Shown here piece after piece: positions 43,660-54,258 of a DNA stretch of 64,000 nt (within the stretch, counting starts at the first letter, position 1; the number at the start of each line of letters is the position of its first letter). The notes beneath the pieces are model-generated. The model ran no database searches, was not told the origin of the DNA, and worked only from the letters and a program-made list of their open reading frames with translations. The stretch lies in NCBI GenBank assembly GCA_028456385.1, contig JALNQF010000005.1, forward strand, positions 1-64,000. The letters run 5' to 3'. Origin of the DNA: Ophiosphaerella korrae (lineage: Eukaryota > Ascomycota > Dothideomycetes > Pleosporales > Phaeosphaeriaceae). Position numbers and translations under genes: made by a program.

Positions 43660-44532
43660 AACGCTTGGGTTGAAACGCGTGATGGCATGATATCTTATAG
43701 ACTTTTCTTGTTGCATTGCCAGGCGTTATTAGAGGGCAGGGTGCGCTGTTGAGCGTGATAGATTATGACTCTTAGGTGTTGCGCATTTCAAAAAAAATTA
43801 TTTCCTTATATATATCCAATCGAGGCTGTTTCCCGGTCGGTTTTAAATCATGGTTTGCAGTTTCGTGGTGATGCCAGGCTCGTTGTGGAACGTTGTGCAT
43901 GACAGCAGACCCGACGGGTCGAGTGACTGTATTACCTATCTCCTCATGGCGGTGCGTGGATTTGCTTGGTATCGAAAAGCCTCCCTAGCGAGCTTTTGCA
44001 TGTCTGCATTTACCATCAGATTCTCCTAACATATAGTTTGTCGGGCGCATTCACCATCCAGTCTTATGGCTACCTGGGTAACACTCACTGAGGCAGAGGG
44101 TCGGGCGGATTCTAATTAGGTGATATTTGAGACTTTAATTGAAGACGTGATACAAAGGAAATGAGTACGGGAGCAAGAAGTCGTGTATTTGTGTGAGCAG
44201 ACCGACGATGTTTCTAGTGGGTCGTACTGGCTACCTGTTTGGGGCGACGTAATTATGTAGTACTTAGTTCAACGAATTGTTTCGTTGCTATCAGTGTAGT
44301 CAACGGAAACTTCCCTAAACTTATCCCTCACACTCTGTTCAGTTGCCTAGCCTGGATTTTTGGGAAGTGTCATTGCTTCAGGATTGGCCAGCTTGGCCAG
44401 ATACATACATCACTCCTTCCTCACATTATACCCTTCGCCTTTCCTCCTACACCCTCCCTCACTCTATATATCCCCGAGCTCTCCTATATTCCTACTACTC
44501 AACCTCATTCAGCTCCTCCGCCACTTTTAAAG
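43660..44532. promoter_or_regulatory. Intergenic region with TATA element before the Cys-rich gene
   Basis: There is no gene. A TATATA at 44465-44470 lies about 65 bp before the ATG at 44533, within a CT-rich leader. Confidence 0.45.
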
Positions 44533-46197
44533 ATGCTTACTCCAATAAAGCACCTTCAAGTTGCTCTTGTTGGCCTCCTCGGCATTGCTGGCGTTGTGGC
44601 AGGCACATCCAACGGCGGCCACAAGTCCGCTTATTACGATGATAGAGTCGTCAAGTCAGCTGTAATGCCTCTAGCCAAGTTAAATATTACTGATAACGTC
44701 TAGATATCACTGCAAGGATCTTGCAGTCTACAAGTGCAACACTCTTGTCAGCAGCAAACGCGTTCTCGTTGATCTTTGCAGTGAGAGTTGTATCAAGATC
44801 GAGGCACCTAGCGGTGCTGGATGTAACGACCCAACCTCAGAGGTCGTAGCCGTACGTAATGAGGATGGAGTGGCTTCCAGTGCCGCTGAGGACAGGCCTG
44901 GTGTGTCTTTTCTCAACAACAACCGCTACCTGTAAGTCAAGGTTGCTGATATCATTCAAATCAGGTACTAATAGTCATTCTTAGGTACCGTTGCATTGGT
45001 TCCTCGGTCTATCAATGCTCTGCCAAACACTTCGATTGCAAATTCCATACAACGTGTAAAAATAATTCCTGTGAGCCGATTCCGTCTCCAACAAATGGCG
45101 GCACCGTTTGTCAAGCTGGTTTGGTAAAGCATATAAAGGCACGCGGCGGTGACAAAGTTGAAGAACAATCTATTAGTCTCAACTTCTGCAAATATTGTAG
45201 CTTCCCTGCCAACCCAATCCGATCCGCTACATTGCTATCGTATAATTTTCACAACTGATGGACTTTGATAGGCGAAAACCTTAGATAAGGTCGAAACCGA
45301 AGAACCTGTCAACACCGAGAAGCGATCAGTCCGGGACCCTATCACGGTCGAACAAGCATGTACGCCCGGACAATTCCAATGCGATGACCAGTGGTCCGCT
45401 TATATCGTTATCTGTAACAGCCAGAGCAAATGGCAAATATCCTCAGAGTGTGGTTTTAACTCCGAGGGCTACGGCTGGTAAGTTTACACTGTTTTCAAAT
45501 CTCTCATTTGTTCCTGTCTTCGTTTGGTATTCTCAAGGTGGTACAGCAATGCTTGTAAACCTCCACGCTCTTTCATTCTAGTCAATGGCGAGGCAGTATT
45601 GACAAATTGGCTAGTTGTAGAGACGATCCGGTGCCTTCGTGTGACTGTCGAGGACTTCCTAAATCTCCACCAGCATCGACGCAAGATGACAAGCATGATA
45701 CACCAAACAATTCCATCGCTCACCGTGATGATGTATTGAGCCACAAAACTGTCGAAGCCGCTAATGCATGTTGGCCAGGCACCTATACCTGTTCTTTAGA
45801 AAGGGACTGTATTTTGATTTGTGGACCAGATGGGGAATACCACATCTCCGCCTGGTGCGGTGGACCGGACACTTGCTATCCGACCAATGATGGGGTCTTT
45901 TGCAAACCAAAGTCAAACCCCCGCTCAATCAAGACGCTTGCAAACCTAGAGGAAGCCACCTATGACATATCTTCAAAAGATCCTTCTCGTCGTTCTGCCA
46001 AGCTCGCTCCAGGTCAACCATTGGACGATCCGCGGGGTCCCGGATCGGACTGTGAGCCTGGAGCATACCGCTGCGGGCTTCTGAATAGTAGGATTTATGC
46101 CTGTAACGCTCAGCGCGTTTGGGAAGTTGCTTCTGAGTGCGGTGGTTACGAAAGGTGCAAGAAAGCATCAAATGGTGTACCATTCTGCACGCATTGA
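44533..46197 (+). CDS. Secreted modular cysteine-rich protein with Kex2-like sites
   Basis: Exons 44533-44654, 44704-44931, 44985-45123, 45272-45477 and 45582-46197 give 436 residues. Donors are GTCAGC, GTAAGT, GTAAAG and GTAAGT. Intron 1 contains the branch-like TACTGATAAC, and introns 3 and 4 are longer (148 and 104 nt). A signal peptide is clear (residues about 1-23, LQVALVGLLGIAGVVAG). Five cysteine modules follow. Modules 1 and 2 share Y-x-C-x5-7-VY-x-C. Modules 3-5 (starting at Cys193, Cys295, Cys389) share C-x-PG-x-[FY]-x-C, a central I-x-x-C, an aromatic residue and a CGG-like turn, ending FC. The latter resemble CBM19-type carbohydrate-binding repeats, which is a guess. Dibasic sites (EKR-SVRD at 179-181, PSRR-SAKL near 368) lie between modules and could be cut by Kex2. 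Exon choice in introns 3 and 4 is the weakest part. Confidence 0.72.
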
Positions 46198-46711
46198 AGT
46201 CAGATACCGGCAGCATCACCATATTGGCGATTGCTGCAGAGCAATTTCACTTCGAAAACAATTGAAGAAGAATGACGAGGAAGTCGTGAGAAGATATGAC
46301 ATCAAAATAAACCTGAGGTGATTCAAGGAATGCAATAGAAAGTTCAATATTTACCCTTGCAACTCGAGATGCTAATGTGTGAGTCTTTATTTCTTACGGG
46401 CTTTGTGCGAGGGCATATTAAAGCCATCGATTACCCTCAAGGCTTGCCCGCGGACTGACAAGAATGGGCTCAAGTGAGATCACTCTAGGCCCAGTTAAGC
46501 TAAGCTTTTTCATTCCCGCTGCAACCAATCGTCATGCATAATGTCCAACTAAACGACAGCTCCACCACCTGACCAAGGTTTCTAGCCCACGTATTAATTA
46601 GTGGTTTCGATTTCTATACAAATTCTAGTCAGCTATGTAGCCGCATATCTAGGCCTTCTTCATCGCGTCCTCCCAACTTCGTCTACACAATTAGATCTCC
46701 AAACCAGTACA
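46198..46711. other. Intergenic region
   Basis: This is the 3' flank of the Cys-rich gene and promoter of the transporter. I see no gene. Confidence 0.4.
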
Positions 46712-48355
46712 ATGTCATTCATCGTTGAACACATTCGCCAGGCATACAATGACAAGCAGACACATGTTATACTATTTTCTGCGACAGCGATTGCCCTCTA
46801 TGGCTACGACCAGGGCATGATGTCCTTAATCAATACGAACAAAGACTATCTCTTGACTATGGGCATCGGCGAAGAATCGCCACTCGTGGGCGTCATAGTT
46901 GCAGTCTACTACCTCGGCTGCGCGGTTGGAGCTGTCGTCTTTTCCAAGCTTGCAGACGCATTTGGGCGTAAGAAAAGCATTTTCTTCAGTTTAGCGAGCG
47001 CGAGTTTAGGCAACTTGATCATGTTTGTTGCGGGATGGAAGGTCCCCAAAGCAGCATTGGGCGTCATGCTCACAGGAAGAGTTATCATGGGTCTCGGAGT
47101 TGGTGGTATCGACTCTATAATCCCCATTTACTCTTCTGAGCTCCCAGCCGATGAAGCTCGGGGTAAAGCATTGGCTCAAGAATTCCAGTCTAATATCTTT
47201 GGGCTTGTCATGGCGTTTGGGATCAATTTGGGCGTTACTATTGCTTTGGGCAAGTGGAGTCAATGGGCCTGGAGAACGCCGGTCATCGTTATGCAAGTAT
47301 ATCCAATCTTGCTGATGGCATTTGTCGAGAGACTACCTGAAAGCCCAAGATGGTTCATCTTCAATGATAGGCAGGATAACGCGAAGGCGGTATTGGAGGA
47401 CATCTATGGGGAGGAGTTTAAACAAAAGTTTGACGAGTTGGTTGAGCAGCACGAAAAGGAAAAGGACGATGCAGTGGGTGATCTAAATATGGTGAATCCA
47501 TGGCATCCGCAATTTCATCCAACGATGGTCACAATCATGTGCCAGGTAAATCAAGCGTTGACAGGATATGGGGCAGTTTCAGTGTGTGGACCGCAGATCT
47601 TTGGGGTAAGGCTTGTTAATGCGGTTGGCGAAAACCCATGCTCATGCACTTCAGCTTCTCGGCTTCGACGTCCGCACGTCTGAGTATCTCACTCTAGGCA
47701 ACTACACATCGTACTTTCTGCTGATGACCTTCGCCTGGATCCTTATCGATGCACTCGGCCGCCGACAGCTCCTAGTGCAGGGCTCCATCGTCCTCTCATC
47801 CTCCTTTATCCTTCTAGCACTTTTCGGCGGACTCTCAGAAAATGCAACAAAATTACATCTTCCAGTTTATGTCCCCGGAATTATTGGTACTGTGGTATTG
47901 TTCATTGCAACGGGTGCATTTGGCATCGGGTGGCTCGCCACAGTCTGGCTCGTACCCCAGAGATATTCCCTACAACATGCCGTGCCCAAGGGACCGCTAT
48001 TTCTGTCATAATCTGGGGACTCGCAAACTTTGCCATCACTTTCTTTACACCCGTTATGTTCAACAACTTATCCTATCTCATCTTCCTAGTGTTTGCAGGT
48101 ACAAACGCAGTGGCGGGGTTTTGGACCTATCTATACTTGCCAGAGACGGGAGGCAGGAGTTTCGACGAGAATCAAGATTTCTTCAAGGAGGCTTCCGAGG
48201 CGGGATCATGGAAGGCGAAGAAAGTGGCTGGTGGAGACTGGGTTAAGATGCGATACCCGGACCCCAAAAGCGACCAAGTTGTTGATGCGGAAAGGGTACC
48301 GTTATTGAGGAGAGTAGAGGACAAATTGCCTAGCGTTGAAAATCAAGAGCCATAG
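46712..48355 (+). pseudogene. MFS sugar transporter with a one-base frameshift
   Basis: The ATG at 46712 begins MSFIVEHIRQAY. Exon 1 ends at 47605, and a 49-nt intron (47606-47654, GTAAGG...CTTCAG) leads to exon 2. Sugar-porter signatures are clear: ALYGYDQGMMS in helix 1, LADAFGRKKS, GRVIMGLGVGGIDSIIPIYSSEL, PESPRWFIF, and near the end FWTYLYLPETGGRSFDE. At 47957-47960 the frame changes: WLVP is followed by CAGAGATATTCCC, whereas the family expects WLVP-x-EIFPTTCRAQG. Restoring continuity needs one extra base, and downstream the other frame is conserved to the stop at 48355. No intron explains this because both sides of the break are conserved coding sequence. It is either a real loss-of-function mutation or a sequencing or assembly error. 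An intact copy would be a 12-helix plasma-membrane hexose or polyol transporter of about 530 residues. Confidence 0.82.
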
Positions 48356-49251
48356 GAGATTCTTGCTGTATAGCTCGAACATTCATTCTACAATAAAGGG
48401 AGTGGGTTTTGATAGTGGCAATTCTACAGATGATAGAAGCACCAACCTGACAGCATACTGAACCTAGGAGTGAAGCATTCAAAGCGACAGTGAAGGCGCG
48501 ATGAAGAGAGAAGCGTGTATGTGATCAATAGGAAGCATTCGGAGAGAGATGGAAACCAGATAAGACAAGTACGCACACCAAACGCCATCATGTTTCACCA
48601 TTTCTTGTGGCGTCGTTCGTCCAAAACAGCAGCCCTTGTCTTCGCAGCTTCGGACAAGGCAGCTCGGACTTACTACACTGATCTCCGCTCGTCGACCGAC
48701 GTCATCACCCCTATCCCATCATAGTTTGCCTCTAGGCAACAACATTGCCATACTTCACCCACCCGAAATCTCCTTCGGGTCCGATATCACCGACAACCAA
48801 GCCTGCGCATGTCGCGGCTTTGGTCTCAAAAAAAGAGGCATGTGCCAACCACCGACTGTGCATAACCAGTCGGAGTTGTGAAATCGCCGACTGAAACCAA
48901 GACGGTTTAGTCGTAGCGCGGGATATGGGCTGACTGCTGTGCGAAGTGGACGCATGAGCGTTGGGCCCCTGTTCTTGGTGTGAGGGGTAATAATATAAAG
49001 GCCTAGGTAAAGGCATACATTTTGTTCATCACTTGCTGTTGCTTGTCTTATTGTTGTGGATAACTAGTTGCACCAAGCCAATAATCCTTCACGAGCCATA
49101 AGAGCCGAACTGAGTAAGCGATTCCGACCAACTATAGGCCAGGTATTTGTGAGCACATTGAGAGTCTGTGCGATTTGGGAATAGCTATAAAGGGCGGACG
49201 TCTTGCATATTGGCTGGTATTTGGGGAGGAGATTATACAGAAAAGTGCAAG
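48356..49251. other. Intergenic region
   Basis: No supported gene; the ORFs are short and unstructured. Confidence 0.4.
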
Positions 49252-49521
49252 ATGTCGACTACTTGTTTGACGATTTACGATCTTCTACGTATCACGTATA
49301 CATATGAAGCGCAGGCCTTTGAAGCACAAGCTCGAAAACGATCAGATTCAGTGTGCTCAGTATGTCATCCCTTGCATATATTCATCATTAGCATCATACT
49401 AACATTACGCCAGACTCCAGAAGAATGCTCACAACTCTCACCACCCACATCTCCATCCTCAATCTTTTCCACTCTCGAGACAGACTTTACACATCGCTTT
49501 GCTCGCTCTAGGAAACCGTAA
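49252..49521 (+). CDS. Small spliced ORF, 71 residues, function unknown
   Basis: Exons 49252-49359 and 49414-49521 flank a 54-nt intron with near-ideal signals: donor GTATGT, branch TACTAAC and acceptor CGCCAG. The exons keep one frame (SVCS-TPEEC). The intron length is a multiple of three with no stop, so the frame is also open unspliced. The product begins MSTTCLTIYDLLRITYTYEA, is Ser/Thr/Pro-rich in the second half and ends in a basic tail (RFARSRKP). There is no signal peptide or known domain. The splice signals are the main support; expression is untested. Confidence 0.5.
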   Translation: MSTTCLTIYDLLRITYTYEAQAFEAQARKRSDSVCSVCHPLHIFIISIILTLRQTPEECSQLSPPTSPSSIFSTLETDFTHRFARSRKP

Positions 49522-50627
49522 CTTGGGACTTCTGCAAAGCTACGAAATGTATTTTATGACGCGTAAAACTTGACTTCTTACCTCACGGAAACGACAATCC
49601 CCCACTCTTTCCTGCACTGGATGCACACATATTACGCGCGGATACACGGCTGAGACGGGCCGATTTACGGTGGAAGGGAGATAATTGATTGGTGAAGATG
49701 AACCTAACAACGCAGGATGACGGGTGAAAAGTGAACCGAAGCCAACAACAATCGATCGACTTGCTAGAAGTGTGTTTGTTGGGATGGGAGTTTTGAATGG
49801 GTCGCTTGGTGAAGTGGTTTGCGGGATTGAGAAGGATAAATCGACAGGATGCCTACCTCGTTGTTCAGTATTGTTGATGTTAGATTGATTTGCTGCTCGA
49901 TACCCATTGTAATTGTATCTTAAATAGTGTGATTACTATCGCACTTTATTGGAAGTGCCTCTCTTAACTCATTCAACGTCGTCTGATCCGTTGTCATCTC
50001 TTTATTTGTAACCTATGCATCGGCTATAACAGCCGAGTGGACAATAGGTCTGACTCTCCTCGCATACACTTCACCTGGTCTTAAAAGCGTCCGATGCTAT
50101 CAGGGCTTGTATCTGCCGACTCATTGACTTCTAGTTTTGGACTTTCCTGTTTGTTCCTAGACCCTGCGACAAAATACTCATCGTTCTGCTCCTGGCTGCG
50201 TATTGGCGTTTTGACTGAAAAACTGAAGATCTTTTCTGTTTGATGCATTCCTTGCATCTAAACCATGTACCGGGAAGCATATATGTGAAAAGTACCGACA
50301 TATGTATACTAACACCAATCTCCGACTCAAAGGTGATTCGTGCAGGACCTTTTCTTGTCTTTGATTAAGTGTGGGTAGTGACAACAAATGAGAAGAGAGG
50401 CGGGAGCAAGGCTCGAGGGGCGCATATTGACGGCGATATATCAAGGCATGTCGGTGGTCAGATACAGTACAGAGATCGCGTCGAAGTGCAGTATATCCCC
50501 AAGTACAGATGAATACCTGAGTAGTGGGCCGGCCATCGAATGTTTGATGTCAAACGCTTCGCGCCTGCAGCGGACAGCCAGAACGTTCCTCCAACCCATT
50601 TCTTATGAATTTTTACTGTCCAGCTCG
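49522..50627. other. Intergenic region
   Basis: No supported gene on either strand; composition is average. Confidence 0.4.
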
Positions 50628-51006
50628 TCATGAAAACCCTAATTCTCGGTCTTGGTCCATTTCCTGATCCTTCTCCTGATTGACAAGCGGTTTCTTCTCT
50701 TGCTCCTTCGGTAGTGACACATTCTTGGCAACATTGTCGCATTGAATTTTGATAACCGTTTCACCCCACGTTGTGCAACAACGATAACAAAAATCTACCT
50801 GCTCTTTCCACTATATGCAGTTAACTGTCGTATCCCAGAAACTTTTGTTCTTTACTTACAAAGGCCTCCGGACACTTGAGTTTAGATGTGCCGCATTGCT
50901 GCATGCACACCTTCTGACCACGTGGATTGAGGAGCGCGTCTTTGGGGTCCGTCCATGAAGCGACGAGACCTATGAAGAACGAAATGGCTACCAAGAAGAA
51001 CGCCAT
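50628..51006 (-). CDS. Small cysteine-containing secreted or membrane protein
   Basis: Exons 51006-50860 and 50810-50628 (49-nt intron, GTAAGT...ATATAG) encode 109 residues. The chosen ATG gives a strong hydrophobic N-terminus, MAFFLVAISFFIGLVASW, which can be a signal peptide or single membrane anchor. The region after it has seven cysteines in CMQQCG, LKC, FCYRCCTTW and IQC, then a Lys/Glu/Gln-rich tail. The frame stays open upstream to 51123, but that extension would bury the hydrophobic segment. The size and cysteine content are effector-like. No family is recognised. Confidence 0.6.
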
Positions 51007-51676
51007 GATCGAGCCGACTGAGTATTGATGGCCGCAGGTACGGTTGATCGTGGTGGCAGCATAGTGTTGCAGAGATAAGTCGGTTGCAACTGGGGTCATG
51101 GAACGTCGGCTAACCAGGATCATGGAAAGCCGGAACTAATAAGCTGATGAGAATGACCTCACCTCAATCATCCTCATAATTCTACGGGAAATAGTTCTGC
51201 TGAAATCAATATTTTAATACATAAGTAACGTTGAACTGTATTTTATTAGATATCGTAAAGGATTCTTGAGCAAAATGAAATGATGCCCAGGTGCCTTGAA
51301 GAGTATCAGTCTGGTTTGGACATTTCTTACTATTCTAGCCGCGCATGTTTGTAAATTTATAGGGCAATGCCAACAATATACTCGCCAAAGGGTTAGATAT
51401 TCGAAAATGTCAGCCGAATGACATTTACCATGGCCCGTAGTATATGCCAGTTGCGCTCCGTCGTGCACGAAATGACATCTGTATCGAGAACAGATATCCC
51501 CCATTTGTGAACCTCAAGGTGGAAATGAAGATTTGACATTGATTTTTTAGCCTATGTTTGAGTTGTAAATTGGTTACCTAGGTATTTGTTTGGCATCCCA
51601 GCTCTGGATGATTCACAGGTTCAACAAATATCCTCCCTCCTAGATGATCGATCTATATCACAATATTCCATCCCGA
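51007..51676. other. Intergenic region
   Basis: Gene-free on inspection; AT-leaning, with short ORFs only. Confidence 0.4.
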
Positions 51677-52298
51677 CTAATACCAAACTCTCATCTCCAA
51701 CTCCCATCTCATTATCTCTAGTAGGATTTGCACGATATCCAGATCTGCCTGTAACACTCTGTTGCACTCTATCGTAGTGTTCAGTAGAGCCTTTACAGCT
51801 TCGTTCTCCTCCTGCAGCTTCTTACAGCCTTCCCCAGCCGCATTTTTCCATGCCTCGCACAGCCTGATCCCTCTTGTACAGCACTTTGTTGAGCGCTTCG
51901 CCTGCGTTTAGTAGGACTTGTATGGCCTGTATTCCCTCTAGTAGTTGCTTAACGTGCTCGCTAGGTGCGATGGAGGCTTTGTGCGCCTCTCCTCTCCTCC
52001 TACCGTGCTTTGTTGTATATCATTGCTTCATCACGCCCTAGTTGCGCTGTCCGATTTTCCTTGTGCAGCTACTTGACACGAGCGTTTATGAAGTACATCT
52101 TCTGTTGTTGGTTGTTACGCTCACTGAGATGCTTCTCCGCTCCCGCTATACGATCTTCTAGGCTTTGCACCTTTTGTATTCCGTCCGTCAGCTGGGCTTG
52201 CAAGGCTTGTCCCTTTTGTTCATAGCAAGATGAGTCTGGCTTATCTCTTGCTGCAAGGCCCCGATGCAGGTTTTGAGGTTGGTGGTGATGCTCTCCAT
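51677..52298 (-). pseudogene. Decayed coiled-coil protein gene
   Basis: Reading the minus strand from an ATG at 52298 gives MESITTNLKTCIGALQQEIS, which stops after about 37 codons. The continuation is recovered in other frames: QALQAQLTDGIQKVQSLEDR, then SEHVKQLLEGIQAIQVLLNA, then KLQEENEAVKALLNTTIE, ending near 51677. All pieces are heptad-like coiled coil. At least two frameshifts and several stop codons separate them. It looks like one ancestral coiled-coil ORF of about 200 residues that has been lost. The family is unknown; similar lineage-specific fungal ORFs often occur in repeat-rich accessory regions. Confidence 0.55.
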
Positions 52299-52680
52299 TG
52301 TCCCTGCGTGAAGTGTTTAGTAGGCATATGTGATAATGCGATGTCTTCCGTGTGAATTTCAGCAGAAAGATAAGCATATGTTCCTCCCCGCTGGTGATCT
52401 TTATGAGTTTTGCAACGGCTTATCGAGGTTAGGTTGCGGCTCACAAGCAACTAAGGTCTGTTGTAGTGATTGAAATGGAGGTATGCAAAGTGAAGGAAGT
52501 AATTTGAGAAAAGTAGAATGAAATCGATCCCGTATTTTCACAAAGCAAACAGAAGCCACCGCACCACGAAGGCTAGAAGTTAATTTCCTTAGCTATGTGA
52601 ATATTATTGATTTGTGGTGGGGAGGTAAGTCGGCAAACAGCTGCTGATTGTTCGACAGGACAGAGTAGCCCCGCGACCTC

Positions 52681-53359
52681 TTAACCTTCCATTGCATTCC
52701 AACAGCCATCTTCTTCTAGCATATCCAAAAACCTCCTAGCTGCAACGCTACAAATTGCTCCGCAAATGCCTCTCGCAGCAATTTTTTCCAAAATGAGGAG
52801 ACCGTAACCACCCATTGCAGCACTTTGAAGGACTGCGAAGACACTGTCTGCAGCAATAGGTCCTAATATAGATTGATACCACGCAGCGAGAGAGCCTGTG
52901 TTATCGGCTTAGTATCCATACTAGAATGATAGCCATGGCTCAAACAGGGAACAACATACCAGCGACTGGCCCGAGAGATCCAAATCCAAGGAAGCCTAAT
53001 GCCGATGTTACCAATGCGCCTGGGATCAATGACACCCCAAGAGCAGACGTCGCGATGCAAGCGAAAAGTGGCATGAACTCTGCTGGGTGCTCTAAAATCC
53101 ATTTCATGATTCGCTCTGTCTTTGAAGGGCAACCATCCGTAGGTTGGTTTGAACGCTGATATGAGTTCTCATGCGTATGTTCATATGAGTCCTGAGGGCT
53201 TCCCTCCTCTCTGCCCAACCCATCAGGAAGATTTCCTGTTAGCATCGCTTGCAATATATCGTCTTTAGCAAGGCCAGAGCGTTTAGCCATGGCTTCCAGA
53301 AAGGTGTTCATGAACCCCCAGTCTAACGGCTCCTCCTGCTCCATCTTGAGTTGAGACAT
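52681..53359 (-). CDS. ISG12/IFI6-like small membrane protein
   Basis: Exons 53359-52960 and 52895-52681 (64-nt intron, GTATGT...ACACAG) give 204 residues. The ATG at 53359 is used because the frame upstream opens only at a TTG. The N-terminal half is hydrophilic (a helix near FLEAMAKRSGLAKDD, then Gln/Ser/His-rich). The C-terminal half is Gly/Ala-rich and hydrophobic: ALVTSALGFLGFGSLGPVAG joins across the intron to SLAAWYQSILG, followed by ADSVFAVLQSAAMGGYG. This pattern (GF-x-x-x-G-x-x-AGS-x-AA-x-x-Q and SAxMGG) is the interferon-alpha-inducible IFI6/ISG12 family signature (PF06140). Animal members act in mitochondrial membranes and affect apoptosis; the fungal role is unknown. Confidence 0.8.
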
Positions 53360-53408
53360 GTTGGTTGGTAGTGTCGTGTATGGTGCCAATGTTACCAGCG
53401 AGTAGCAG

Positions 53409-53422
53409 ATATATATATATAT
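53409..53422. repeat. Short AT microsatellite
   Basis: (AT)7 lies just upstream of the ISG12-like start codon, within its promoter. Confidence 0.9.
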
Positions 53423-53576
53423 AAAAGTTCTAGATGCGGTGAAGTGAAACGATGTGAGTGAGTGTGAACGAAGATGAGTGAATGTGAAAATTTGGGCAAA
53501 TAAAATCAGCGCTCAAGGGATAGAAGTGACTCGTTCATATTTCTATTCCAGATTCTTGATCTTCTCATATCTCGGC

Positions 53577-53984
53577 TTATATCTTCGATTGTACAAGCTC
53601 GCTGACTTGTTGCTCGATAGCCTTGTCGTCTAACCCCTTCAACGGTAACTTCTTCTCTTTTCCAAAATCTGCAGTCCTCATCGTTAGCCCGTGGTCGTAT
53701 CTGATTCATGCTTCTGACGCACCAAATCTCGCGTAGACGGTGGGCTCGGTGCCGCTGGCTTCGCGGATCATGATGGGTGTGTGGGGGTTGTGCTTCTTCA
53801 TGGTGGGGTATGTGCGTGTGAGGAAATTCCTGTATTCTCAGTCGCTGTTCGGAAGCGCATTGGTTCGGGAAGAGGTGGGAGAGTGGAGAGTCGCATACCT
53901 TGTCGCGGCGCTGTGCTCACTCGTCTGGCAGAACAAGAACCTCAGCTCTTTCAGGCCTTGGCCGAAGGCATATTTGGTCGCCAT
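53577..53984 (-). CDS. Complex I subunit NDUFA2/B8 (10.5 kDa)
   Basis: Three exons (53984-53899, 53829-53723, 53668-53577) encode 94 residues, and introns are 69 and 54 nt. The sequence is diagnostic: MATKYAFGQGLKELRFLFCQ, then TMKKHNPHTPIMIREASGTE across the middle, and KLPLKGLDDKAIEQQVSELV at the end. This is the small thioredoxin-fold accessory subunit of NADH:ubiquinone oxidoreductase, in the matrix arm at the mitochondrial inner membrane. Length matches the family. Exon 1 carries the single Cys (FLFCQ). The gene was easy to miss because a plus-strand ORF shadows it. It shares a 274-bp divergent promoter with the pyruvate carrier gene. Confidence 0.93.
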
Positions 53985-54258
53985 TGTGAGTCTCGGCCTG
54001 TATTGAGCGGATATCAATTGATGCTGCGGTCCACGATGGCAGTTCACTGAAGTCGCGATCCCTCAAGCTCGGCTGTGACGCCTTGCTGTGTTGAGTTTAG
54101 CCCCAAGACCAATCGGAGCAAGCCCAACATAATCCCGATGGATTGAATCTCGCACCGGTATCGCGACTGCGGTTGAGCTTCACCCTCAGCCTCAATATCT
54201 GCTCAATTCAACCTCTCCAAACCCCCATTGAGCAGAAGAGCGAAAAAGAGGCAGCATC

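Noticed and set aside
47655..47970. An extra intron to explain the transporter frame change
   Set aside because: The only candidate acceptors would remove the conserved GIGWLATVWLVP helix, so a frameshift is the simpler reading.
53740..54006. 88-codon plus-strand frame
   Set aside because: It is opposite to the three-exon NDUFA2 gene, whose spliced product matches a known family end to end.
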